48,443 bases of DNA. Source: Nemertoderma westbladi (Eukaryota; Xenacoelomorpha; Nemertodermatida; Nemertodermatidae). This document shows positions 30,081-40,731 of this stretch, in pieces. Both the position numbers and the translations under genes were made by a program. How positions within the stretch are numbered: the first letter of the stretch is position 1; the number at the start of each line of letters is the position of its first letter. Under the pieces are notes generated by a model, which had not been told where the DNA came from, did no database searches, and saw only the letters and a list, made by a program, of their open reading frames with translations. The stretch lies in the NCBI GenBank assembly GCA_032718475.1, contig JAUCBJ010008906.1:1-48443 (forward strand), given 5' to 3'.

Positions 30081-31129
30081 CTGGACTTCATCCCAATAGT
30101 GAGGGAGCCAAATTCGTGTTAGATTCTTTAGATGCGGAAATAGTAGCTGCAGAACATGCTAAACTTGATGAAAGCATCATCATTGCTATGGACCAAGAAG
30201 AGCAAATAAAGAGGAAGCAAATAGAAGGATGAAGGTCAGCGGCAGCGGCAGAATCTGAAAGAAAAGCGGCAGCGGCAGCGGCAGAATTAGAAAGAAAGGC
30301 GGCAGCAGCAGCAGCAGAATTAGAAAGAAAGGCGGCAGCGGCAGCGGCAGAATTAGAAAGAAAGGTGGCAGCAGCAGCGGCAGCAACAGAGGCTGAAAGA
30401 AAGGTGGCAGTGGCAGAAGCAGAAGCAGAAAGACGAGCATCTGAAGAGACAACCCAACTAGAGTTGGAAAATCTTCAAGCGAAGCAAGATTACTTAAATA
30501 AACAGAGAACAGCTACTCAGATGCAACTGCTGAGTCGATCCACTCCCAGGAGACAGGGATTCACCTCCTCTGATGAAGGTGATACAACAGATCCTGAAGG
30601 TAGAGGTAGTAAATCTCGCAGACGTAGAAGAGCGCCACACTGGCAGAAGTTGCCTAATTTGCCTCCTGCGGTGAGAAGGCAACTAGCTAGTGTAGACTTA
30701 AGTATTCCTGAGCCTACAGACCAAATTATTAGAGTAGAAAGACTCCCTACTATAGTAGATGAGCCCGAAATAATTAAGCCTGTTGTTGAAGCCACTCACT
30801 TGGTGGAGACCCCTGTACTTCCAGAACCTAACTCTAAATTCCCTTTGCACAGTACTAAACTACCTGTGCCCAGTAGACAAGCCCCGGAATCACATCCAGT
30901 CCTGGACGCCGAGCAAGACATGAATGAGTTGTCCCCCGTTGTCCCTACGCGTCACCCTGCTACCATGTTGGCGGCTCCCGCTTTAGCGGTTGAGTGGGTG
31001 GACGAGGGACGACAGGGGAATGAATCAGTTGCTCGGGCAGCTGGAGTACCACAAGAGAAGGTCTTCCCAGCAGGTCCGAGAATTGGAAGGGACTGTTCAG
31101 CAGTTAAAGGGAACAGTAAGAGAGAGTAG
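30081..31129 (+). pseudogene. Gag-like region of element B with Ala-rich coiled coil
   Basis: The frame runs from LDSLDAEIVAAEHAKLDES across an in-frame TGA (30230-30232) into four or more copies of ELERKAAAAAA, a 33 bp repeat (about 30250-30370), then EAERRASEETTQLELENLQ. This is a long charged helix. Next come a basic stretch (GRGSKSRRRRRAPH) and Pro-rich sequence. The frame is lost near 31080. Its continuation (VRELEGTVQQLKGTVRES) is in the frame of 30990-31484. Coil and basic patch fit a structural Gag, but no family is recognised. Confidence 0.5.
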
Positions 31130-31484
31130 GTTAGAGTTGCAAGAAGTACAACAAAGTATCGCTTTAGAGCGCGATAAATTAGTAAATATACAAATGGGTA
31201 TACCACCACCCCCTGTAACAATGTGTCAACCCGTTAGGTCTGAAGTATTTCATGCGCAAGGTGTGGAGCCTACACGCATCTATACTGCTAGTGAAGTAGA
31301 AACTCCTATAGTAAACCCTATTAAGGGTAATTATAAACCCATTGATAATGATATCCCATACAGATCTGATCATAATCCGAGAAATTTATATACCAATAAC
31401 TCGATATTAAATAATACGATGGCTCAAGAAAGTTTTACACGTCAAATAGACGCGCTTGAGACATTAGAAAAACAGCCTGCTTGA
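30990..31484 (+). pseudogene. Gag-like region of element B, second coiled coil
   Basis: Heptad-like sequence RELEGTVQQLKGTVRESRLE and QEVQQSIALERDKLVNIQMG, then a Pro/Asn-rich tail. After the stop at 31482-31484 the same frame runs on (TKVGWYFTGPSRRTLMERF, SEWEEEISEEGTTTEE) to 31669. No CCHC knuckle or protease is seen. Confidence 0.5.
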
Positions 31485-31669
31485 CCGCAACCATTGCAGA
31501 CGTATGCGGGAAGAACGAAAGTGGGTTGGTACTTCACTGGACCTTCCCGTAGAACCCTAATGGAAAGATTCCCTAATGAAAGAATCGATCAGGTGAGTGA
31601 ATGGGAAGAAGAAATCAGTGAGGAAGGAACCACAACTGAGGAAACTCCATACTCCTACCTAAAGAGGTG

Positions 31670-33003
31670 AGGTCTCTATAGGGGTGGGAGTAACAGGCGG
31701 CAACGGACACGTGAGGGTCTGGGGGCACGTTAAATTGGATTATAGTGCAAGGGAGTCACTGAAGGCCCTCGTGTCTAGCGAACCATTAATCAACATGGTG
31801 CCATGGTACCATCTAGTCGGCCTGTTGCCGTACTGCTAGTCCTGTACACAGTAGGGGTGGTGGCTTGGTGTGATCTGTGGTCTATGTGGTCTATGTGGTG
31901 TCTATGTTTGGTATGTATGAGTTGACCAGACTCTTTACTGTCTCCGATCGGCTGCCGAAACGTGCCTTTTCCCAGGGTAGCACTATTGGAATGGAGGTGT
32001 TGCATCGGAATGGACAGGTTTCTGATGATTCTGTTGGTACTACTATTGGAATGGAGGTGGCACCCGGAATATCGGCTGCAAGGAGGGGTTGGTGTTGTAG
32101 TGTGGTCCGAGTGAATGATACTCTGGAATCTGTGGTTTGTGTGTGTGTTGCTTGGGGCTTGGATGGCTTCCTTTGGCCATCAGCTGTTCCGTTTTTTTGA
32201 TACTATATGTTATTGTCTCCATGTTCAGCTGATTGGTCTTTGGAATTTGTTCGGGTCTTTGAGCTTTCTGTTGCTGTGGGTACGTGAGTACACGTGATTG
32301 TATGTATGGCCACTGCGAGTGAGTATGGGAACCCTTGCCGGTTGGTCCAGACGCCGCTGGTATGAGTAGGACCATATATTTTTACTGCGCCCCAGCATAC
32401 TTTGTGCACACAAAGTTATTTTGCCCTGACGGCAAAATAAGTTACTCTTGACTCTTTTATCATTCAATACAATTTTGTCCCCTCTGATTTTGTGACCGAT
32501 TTGTCTTTCCCGATTATGTCCTCTGTGTGTGCATGGTATGTGTCCAATTTTGTGTTTACCGTTGTGTACTTGATTTCATGAGCATCTGTTGAGTACACGT
32601 GTACAGTGACTAGTAAGTGGTGACTTGTTCTTAGCTTTTAAGCTAGACAGTATTGCCTTTCAATACTGCCGGCGAGGCGGGTGAAAATGTGTCAATATTC
32701 CATGTTGGGTAGCACAAGCCCACTTGGGACAAGACCGTCGGTTTGGCTCAAGGGCGACCTTGATGCTCGATCGCTATCAACTGGTCCACCCGTCGGTTGA
32801 CTCTCTGAGTTGGCTCAATGTACAGTCAGGCCACAGTAAGTTGAAAGTAGCCGACCATCTGGCTACATGTGCGACAAGCTGTGCCGGTGTGATCGGGGGA
32901 TTGAAAATTGAACCCGGGAAGCATCGGGCTACCCTCCTGCCCGGTCTGATAAAAATGGAGTCAGAATGGCCCCAAGGGTGGTGGGACAGCGTCCACCTCG
33001 TGG
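31670..33003 (+). other. GT-rich stretch without recognised gene, where protease is expected
   Basis: BEL/Pao proteins should have DUF1759, knuckle and protease here, but none is visible. The part 31850-32590 is strikingly T/G-rich. Two hairpins abut at 32399-32440 (ctttgtg/cacaaag; ttattttgcc/ggcaaaataa, ten perfect pairs). Another lies near 32650 (cagtattg/caatactg). A frame at 32724-33059 has no known motif. Confidence 0.45.
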
Positions 33004-33905
33004 GTGCGCCTCGGGGAGGAGCCCAGAAGGACAGCAAGCGCAGACAACGACGACATTAACCAGTTGTATGATGAGGAAAATGTCTTAGATATCCTCACTG
33101 AGAACCAAACTTGGTTAAACCAAGCCAACCTATGCCATCTTATCAATCAACATGGCGGACAATTAACTTATAATGACGAAGTAAACGAAGTGATAGATCG
33201 ATACAATAACAAAATCCGTGATGAACATGCCGTACGATTCTTTACTCAAGAAGCCGTAGAGCCTAATTCCTACGACAAAGCCTTGTCTGTCGAGGAAGAG
33301 AGAGCCAATCAGATTCAGGAAACGACCACACATTATCTGAAGGATGAAGGTCGCTATGAGATTGGTCTTCCGTTCCGACGGCGAGAACCCAGCTTTGCAA
33401 ATAACCGACCTTTAGCGGAAAAGAGAATCGCACAACTACATCGGCGTCTTACGGCCAACATTCAAGCCAGGGAAATGTATAAAACCCAGCTGAAGAAATT
33501 TATTGATAAAGGATACGCGGAGCTAGTTCCGGAAGAAACACCCATAACGGAAAGAACGTATTATCTAACACATCATTACGTTCCCAAGCCCGGTAAACCC
33601 AACGAAGTCCGGGTAATGTTTGATGGCTCTGCCCTTTACATGGGTCAATCCCTTTACTCAGAACTGTAGCCGGGACCCAACTTACTCCAATCTTTGTTGG
33701 GAATATTATTGAGACTGCGGCAATATTCTATCGCATTCGCTTCGGACATCGAAGGCATGTTCTTACAAGTCAAGGCGCTGGATAGGGATCGAGACAGCCT
33801 ACGATTTCTGTGGTGGCCTGAAGGAGACCTCAACCGATAACCGGTGGAGTACTGGATGACCATCCAGGCTTTCGGGATCATCTCGAGCCCCTCCGAACGC
33901 TTGTT
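33004..33905 (+). pseudogene. Reverse transcriptase, N-terminal part, element B
   Basis: BEL/Pao RT entry: VEEERANQIQETTTHYLKDE then GRYEIGLPFRRREP, followed by KGYAELVPEETPITERTYYL and the fingers VRVMFDGSALYMGQSLYSEL. An in-frame TAG (33667-33669) follows, one base from a sense codon. Then come PGPNLLQSLLGILLRLRQYS and motif A AFASDIEGMFLQVKAL with its Asp. A second in-frame stop (TAA 33838-33840) precedes PVEYWMTIQAFGI. The frame is lost at about 33905. Confidence 0.85.
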
Positions 33906-34126
33906 CGGTAGTGCATACCACTGCCGATGACAACCGAGATGCCTTCTCTAAAGCGGTTATCGACAACATCAAACGGTATATATACATGGACGACAATTTA
34001 AAGTCCCTCCCATCGGTGGAAGAAGCCATTGATGTTGCCAAGGGAACGGTAGAGTGCTTGCAACGCGGTGGATTTCGGCTAACCAAATTCACTAGTAACT
34101 CCCGTTTCTGGAATCGATCCCGGTAG
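33906..34126 (+). pseudogene. Reverse transcriptase motif C piece, element B
   Basis: It reads TTADDNRDAFSKAVIDNI, YIYMDDNLKSLPSVEEAI (YMDD catalytic box) and GGFRLTKFTSN, then leaves the coding frame before the stop at 34124-34126. The continuation (FLESIPVEDRGVKDLDL) is in the frame of 34183-34926. Confidence 0.85.
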
Positions 34127-34926
34127 AAGACCGAGGTGTTAAAGATCTGGACCTCATCAAGGACGATCTTCTGGAAACCAAGATGCTTGGATTAAAATGG
34201 GACACCGAGAGAGATATCTTGTTTTTCCAGTTAAAACAGCGAGATAATCCAGTTAGAACTAAATGGATTTGTCTAAGTATCCTGAGCACTTATTTCAATC
34301 AATTGGGATTTATTAGCCCAGTTATATTAGTTGCTCGGAGCTTAGTGCAACAAATGTGGCTCGAAAACCACTCGTGGGATGATCCACTTAAGGGAGAACT
34401 GCTAAAGAAGTGGATGAAATGGGAAGATTCTCTACCATCCATCGAGAACTTTAAGATTTCCCGTTCATATTTTGGTCACGTTCTCCCCACGTATTCCTAT
34501 CAACTCCATGTGTTTGGAGACGCCAGCGATATGGGAATAGGTATAGTAGCCTACCTGAGGGTTGAAACTCCGGATGGAATTAAAGTTGTCTTGGTCGCCT
34601 CTAAGCCCCTAATAAACAACAAACTACGAGTTCCTCGAGCGGAGTTAAAGGCGGCTCTATACGCTACAGCCATTGGCCGGAATGTAACAGAACAGATCGA
34701 CTATCCACTGGAGAAAACTGTCTATTGGACTGAAGCTTCACACGTTCTGGAGTATATAACAAATGAAGTCTGTCAGTTCAGCATCTTTGTTACCAACAGA
34801 GTAGCCATTATACTCAGTTGCTCTAATGCCGATCAATGGAGACATTGCCCTGGGATGATCAATCCAGCCGACATCGCCTCCAGAGGAGCAACTCCTCAAG
34901 AACTGATAGATACTGATAGAGGATGA
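34105..34926 (+). pseudogene. RT connection and RNase H of element B
   Basis: It includes KMLGLKWDTERDILFF and LGFISPVILVARSLVQQMW, then RNase H with VFGDASDMGIGIVAYL, PRAELKAALYATAIG and YWTEASHVLEYI, ending in NPADIASRGATPQ. Other family members have WTDS at the third acidic site. Here it is WTEA, so the Asp is replaced by Glu. The frame ends at 34924-34926; coding resumes one frame over as EDEWPSHLTTAEIRQ. Confidence 0.85.
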
Positions 34927-36380
34927 ATGGCCTTCTCATCTTACCACGGCTGAGATTAGACAAGCCAAGGGAGCGGAGAAAGTCAAACCTAAAACCCGGA
35001 CGAGTAAATCAAAGTTATTTAAACCCGTGATAGATCTGTCTGTACTACACATCTCCGGGGACGACGCTGTGGATCAAAACTCCCCCAGCACGAACAAATC
35101 TGTTATAGAAATCAGGGAAAGAGACTGGAAATCTGGAACACCAGATGTCTCGCAAGGACTCTCCCCTCTCCTACAGAGAGCAATAAATCATTATAGCTCC
35201 TGGAATCGGCTTTGCAAGGCCGTTGTGCATCTTAAAAGATGTCTCCATCATCACTATTCCAGTATGAAGATCGCTAGTGATACCCATCCAATGATATCCG
35301 AAAAGGTCCATGCTATTAAAGACCTTCCCGCTTATAAAGTGTCTGATAGGTTTCTGACGGAGAAGATCAGTTACCAAGAGCATGAGGATACCAATAAGCA
35401 GATACTGAGACTCCTGCAATGCTACGAAGATTCCGATAAGTATTTCCTGTTGTTGAGAAATCCACAGATGCGCTTAAGGGATCGTTTCTCTAGCACCATG
35501 ATAGATGGGTTAATACGTGTTGGAGGGAGACTAACTAATGCTCCATTGTCCTTTGACACTAAGTTTCCCATACTCATTAGAAATCTTGAAATACAAATCA
35601 AGATGATTGTAGATGTTCACAGTAGACTTTACCATGCAGGTAGAGAACGAGTTCTTAGCGAAATTCGAACTCGCTATTATTTCCATAAGCCCTGTAGAGC
35701 TCTGAACCAAGTTCTTAGGAACTGTATACCCTATAGGAAAGCATTTATTATGCCTTTAACACAGAGAGAGGCAGAATTACCTAGGGAACGCGTAAGCTTC
35801 TATGAACCACCCTTTACTAATACTGGTGTGGATTTATTTGGCCCTATTGAAGTATATCGTGCTAGGACTATAGTCAAGCGATGGTGTATCATCTTTGTCT
35901 GTATGACTTGTAGAGCGATCTTCATACTGAGTTTATGCCGACAGATCGCTCGTTTTGGGACTAGCAACACTATGAGATCCGACAAAGGAACGAACTTCAT
36001 TGGCGCCAATAATGAGATCAAAGCTTACGTGAAAGATTGGAACCAAAGACAGGTGGACGATCAGCTAAGGGTAACAGCATCTAGCTGGACCTTCAATGCC
36101 GCCGACGCCCCTTGGTGGGGAGGAAGTTGGGAGAGATTAATACGGACCGTGAAGACCGCATTTCACTTTATAGTGCCGTGCCGCGCGTATCTCACCGACG
36201 AACTTTTGCGGACGTTAATGGAAGAAATCGCCGCCTATCTCAACTAGAGACAGCTTTTGTCAGTGTCATCGAGTCCCGACTCCCTAGAAGCGCTGACACC
36301 TGCGCATTTCCTACTAAAGAAGCCTGTAGCCATGCTCCCGCAATCAGAAATCATGGACGGAAACGAATACTGCCAACAAA
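34915..36380 (+). pseudogene. Integrase of element B
   Basis: The zinc-finger region is LYHAGRERVLSEIRTRYYF then VLRNCIPYRKAF. Relatives have CxxC, so the second Cys is now Tyr. The core shows TGVDLFGPIEV, MRSDKGTNFIGANN and WWGGSWERLIRTVK, keeping D, D and E although the usual SDNG is SDKG. A stop at 36245-36247 (TAG) interrupts the block AAYLN*RQLLSVSS, where relatives have NSRPL, so it is a one-base nonsense change. The frame then gives LEALTPAHFLLKKP. A frameshift near 36340 leads to the last module. Confidence 0.85.
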
Positions 36381-36794
36381 CTTAAGCAACTTATGCAGTT
36401 GTTGTCCCGTCGTTTCGCTGACCATTTCGAAAAACATTATCTTCCTACGCTACAACTTCGAACAAAGTGGTTTGCGCAGCAAGAAAACGTCAGCACCGGA
36501 GACATGGTCCTTATCGTGGAATCAGATCTTCCACGTAAGAGGTGGCAGACAGGTCGTATCATCGAGACTCATATATCCGATGATGGTTTAGTGCGATCGG
36601 TAGAACTCGTCGTCATGCGACGTAACTTTAAGAAACCTGGAATTGTATTCGAAACACAACAACTTAATCGCCCAGTTGGTCGTTTATGTATACTGGAAAG
36701 AGACCGAGAGTTATCCGGAAACTATGGAATGCAAGATACTCTTCCCACGACCACCTCCCTAATCCAACAAACATCTAGGGACTCCCCAACATAA
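36340..36794 (+). pseudogene. Integrase C-terminal DUF5641-like region, element B
   Basis: RRFADHFEKHYLPTLQLRTK, GDMVLIVESDLPRKRWQTGR and SDDGLVRSVELVVMRR match the C-terminal module of BEL/Pao integrases. It ends with QTSRDSPT and a stop at 36792-36794, probably the natural polyprotein end. Confidence 0.85.
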
Positions 36795-38556
36795 CAGCGT
36801 CTGGAGTGGGTGTGTGACTACATTATTTTATATTTTTTTTTATTATTTTATATTTATGTATGTATTATTATGTAATTTTATTATTACAATCGTTTTCTTT
36901 AATTTTATTTAGTAGAATAATATTTTAATGATTATTCAGTAGATTAGTGCAATATATATTCGTGTTTATTACTTAATTACTTAGCATAATATATTTCGTT
37001 TAACGGCGAGAAATAATTCATTTTCTCTTTCCTTACTGTCCGTATCATACTATAAATACGTGACTACAGTAAGATGAAATGTCCGTACTTATTAAAGTAC
37101 AAAATACCGCCCCTACTATACTCAAGTATTATTGGTAAGTAGAGTATTAGGAATGCAAAGTTCAGATCCTCGTGTCTCGGCTAAACCAAGCTCTGGGTAG
37201 ACCTTGGAAACGACTTGCCTCTTCTCACTGACATTGCTTCTTGCAATATTGCTCTCATACCGTATATTAAATAATACATATAGTAGAATGATGTCCATTT
37301 AACAGTAGCGTGAAACGCAAAATAAATCTGTTAAACCCTTTGACCATCTGAAATTCTAGTCGATTAAGATATCGCGGCACCCACTGATATACTTGAAAGA
37401 CAAAATTCTAGTCTCAGTGTTCTTGTTCCACACATGTTCTGGAATAAATCGGTGCCCATCTTAAATATTAAATATTTAATAAATATTTGTAAAATCTGTT
37501 AAAACAAATGTTACAATAGAGTAAATGCTAACAAATTGACTCTAGAAAATCTATAAATCAAATCTGTTAAAATTTAGATCCTCTAAAATTCTAGTCGATT
37601 AAGATATCGTAGCACTTACCGATACTCTTAAAAGACAAATTTCTAGAATTAAGGATCCTAGTCCCCAGACATGTTCTGGAATAAAATTGTGTCCATTTAA
37701 TATCAAATAATAAAATTCACGGGAATAAATTTTAAATTCATATCCTCTCATGAATTTGATAAATTGTTATTTTATACAATTTATAACATTCCCAAAATTC
37801 CATTAATTAATAGATCATGGGAGCGGAGATTCACCCTATTAAGTATATTAGTGTGCGAGAATCTCCAGTGTACAGTCAATAGCCGATAAAATTCATAAAA
37901 TCATGTATAAGGGGAATATTGACAATTAAAGAATCACTATTAAATAGCATCCCAGATCTGTATGCATGAGAATTACCCTAACTCTACTGCTAGCTTTCCA
38001 TAATGTCACCATAGCAACAACCACGCTAGAATTAGAAGCGAGTTAAAAGAACAATAGAAAGCTTGCCCCCATTGAATAGCATGCGGAATAAATAGCACCC
38101 TGCTAGTATCCAGGGATACATAATAATAACGTGGCATTCTGGAAGGCACTTGACTAACGGACAAATGGCCCGAATGTGTACAAATTGTGACAGGAGTGTG
38201 GAATTTGTGTATTTATAGGTGAATGTTACTACTAAAGTGTGTTTACAGTAGCGAGTCGCAGGTGTGAAAGTTACCCTGCCTCTGTAGCAAGAACCTCCAG
38301 TAAATCTAAGCCCTTGGGACGGACAGTGGAGTGACTCGCGCTGGTTATTGTTGTCGTTGTGTAGCTACTACATTGGCGAGAGGCACAGCGACAACAGTAC
38401 ATCAGCGCTGAGGATCTTGCGCTGTCCGGGGGCACAGAGGAGGCAGCGACGACTGCTAGCCTAAATATTATTAATTATAATATCGAAAAACTCATATAGC
38501 AGCTGACTGAGTTGATAGAAGATGATCTTGGTATCAGGGAGTGATATACCCTACCA
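36795..38556 (+). other. AT-rich spacer with a 235 bp duplication and a possible LTR/PBS border
   Basis: No gene. Two diverged copies of a segment ('aattctagtcgattaagatatcg' to 'acatgttctggaataaa') begin near 37355 and 37590, so the unit is about 235 bp. At about 38213 there is 'tttatagg'. At 38370-38395 'ctactacattggcgagagg' resembles the end of an LTR followed by a TGGCGA-type primer binding site. Purine-rich 'ggagtgggtg' before TGTGACTAC (36811) could be the other border. This would make 36811-38374 a nested LTR, but I have no second copy to prove it. Confidence 0.35.
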
Positions 38557-39870
38557 TTGCAAGCGTTTGTTGATAGTTTAATAAGCGGCGACGCTAGTCA
38601 ACATACTACCGAGGACGATGGCCATTATATCGAACCGCCAATGTCAAAGGAACAGCTCACATGTGAATTAGACTATAGAAAATTCACCGCTCGCTATACG
38701 CATCGTAATGGTACGTATATGGACTTCTTAACTATTGGTCATCCTATCGATTTACATGATACGGACAATGTAGACACCGAAAGGGAAATGATTCTATTTA
38801 AATATCATACCCAGCGGAGTCGGAATGATAAACTGATAATCGAACACGTAAATTCTATTCGAAATCGACTCGAAAGAGAAGACGTTGAAGAGCCGGATAA
38901 ACGCAGTGACTTCAACAAATATTTGGAATTCCTGAGAGAAACATAACTCAACGTAGCCAGTCAACAAAATCTAGAAACTCGATATCCTCAAGGTATACAT
39001 CATAACCCTATGATAGAACTCAAACGACTCTATTTCACTATGATGTATCTTACCGCCGATCGACCGCTACCTGTTGTACCGGATAGCTTCGAACAGATGG
39101 AGGAATATTGTAAAACTGGAGAAAGATCACCCGCATTTCCCCTACAAGACGTGCGTCTTTGGTATTATTGTGTTGAATGCCCTAGACCCAACCAACAAAC
39201 GGAAAGACATAAACTAAACGCTAAACACAGTTTTACTCGCTATACTTATGGGAGTTTCGAGCGAAACTTGTTCGACATATCACCTACGCTCGCTCGACTC
39301 AAACGATCCTTAAATAAACCTATAATCTGAGTTCCGGAATACTTGGTCAGACCTCCCCATTTCCTGGTGAGACCTCAGACTCTTGATCCTAAGTGTATGA
39401 CAGATCCTCCTGAACTGTACTCATTGTTCAAAGATCTAGTAGTGTTACCCGAACAATTAGTCGGTGGCACTTCGGTTGTGGGCTCCCTAGATATTCGCCC
39501 ATCCTACCTAGCCGGATTGGGACGCGGACATCTAATATCGCCGTTCAACCCGTATAATCGTCCCAGTTTAACCCCGATACAACCCGTCACCGAGGTGGAG
39601 GAGAGCGTTGTACGAAACGCGTTAGACGCTATTCGACAAAAGATCGGAAAGGGAACCTACGATTGTTTAGATAAACGTAAATTGCTGCAGCAAGTCCAAG
39701 CGGTAAAGGAATTGGCCTTACCCCAGTTCGAACAGGAAATCCAGAATCTCGAAGAAGATATCGAACTTGGACGAACCTACTCTCTACAAGAGTTTTTGGA
39801 TGAACGCTTCCAACGACAAGCGGAGGAAAATCAGCTCGAGGAATGGACGAGAGAGAATAAGCAGCTTTAG
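38557..39870 (+). pseudogene. Unknown protein of element B in env position, N-terminal two thirds
   Basis: One frame of 438 codons with three stops (38944-38946, 39328-39330, 39868-39870). Codon use and hydrophilic composition look coding throughout. Visible stretches are YRKFTARYTHRNGTYMDFL, ELKRLYFTMMYLTADRPLPV, VRLWYYCVECPRPNQQTERH and LAGLGRGHLISPFNPYNRPS. Near the end an acidic helix is found (QFEQEIQNLEEDIELGRTY). There is no signal peptide, transmembrane segment, Cys array or enzyme motif I recognise. It could be an extra accessory ORF of the LTR element, or the Gag of another nested LTR element given the possible PBS at 38375. The true start may be upstream. Confidence 0.5.
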
Positions 39871-39879
39871 CCCAGCCAG

Positions 39880-40653
39880 AAGCTCAAACCCTTATGACTG
39901 ATCTCTATTCCAAAACCATTATTCATCCTTCGATGGTTCCCCATTTCGGAGACAAACTCTTCGCCACGGTACAACCCCAACCGGTTGATATCAACTTAAG
40001 ATCTAGAGATCTTATCGCTGACGCTCCTATGTTACAACATCCACCAATTGAGGCCGCTCATGTCGACGGTATACTCGTTGAACCTCCGGACAATCGAGCG
40101 GATCTTGTCCATCGTATGGTACACAAGGTCAACCTACGCGCTAGACCTTTACCGAACTCATTTTATGGAATCAAAGACCACCCTTATTATGTCAATTTAA
40201 CTCAATATTATATGGTGAAACCGGAAGATCCTACGCACAGTTTAAAGTTTCTACCATTGATAAATCCAGCTACAAGAAGTTCATAGACGACCATATGAAT
40301 ATAAAGCCAGAGAACGCGAGTTGGAGAGAACCATAAAACCGAGGAAATTTCTCACTACACACGGTCAATCTACCGCTATCGTGCAAACGACCCATCAGGG
40401 ACCAGTAAGAGCTGCTGTCCTGAAACGCGCTCAAAAGGTTGTTCGACCACGTTCCACTGAGGTTGATATCGATCAACCGGGTACCTCGATCGGCGGATAC
40501 ACCAACCGTAATCCGAAACCTTCCGATGCAATTGTATTGCACCCCTCACTCAGGAGTTATAGCCCTCCTAGTAAAGTGGCCCGCCCCAAAGAGAAAAGAA
40601 CTCTTACTAGCCTCAAAAAACTTTGTAAACGCCGTTCACATAAGAAGGACTAA
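39880..40653 (+). pseudogene. Unknown protein of element B in env position, C-terminal third
   Basis: It continues the previous frame after shifts: AQPEAQTLMTDLYSKTIIHP and DHPYYVNLTQYYMVKPEDPT (39894-40286). A piece STIDKSSYKKFIDDHMNIKP follows in a second frame, then RTIKPRKFLTTHGQSTAIV to the end in a third. The C-terminus is strongly basic (LTSLKKLCKRRSHKKD), suggesting nucleic-acid or nuclear targeting. The stop is at 40651-40653, about 80 bp before the 3' LTR. Confidence 0.5.
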
Positions 40654-40723
40654 TAGTTTAGAGTATTTTTGTATTTTAGAAACTGTGATTTTTTATATTT
40701 TATAGACTTAAATCCCATTTTTT

Positions 40724-40731
40724 GGGAGCGG
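40724..40731 (+). promoter_or_regulatory. Polypurine tract of element B
   Basis: 'gggagcgg' after a run of T, directly before TGTAAAAG of the 3' LTR. Confidence 0.65.

Noticed and set aside
32399-32440. Rho-independent terminator-like hairpins
   Set aside because: The form fits, but this is a eukaryotic retrotransposon; listed as structure only.
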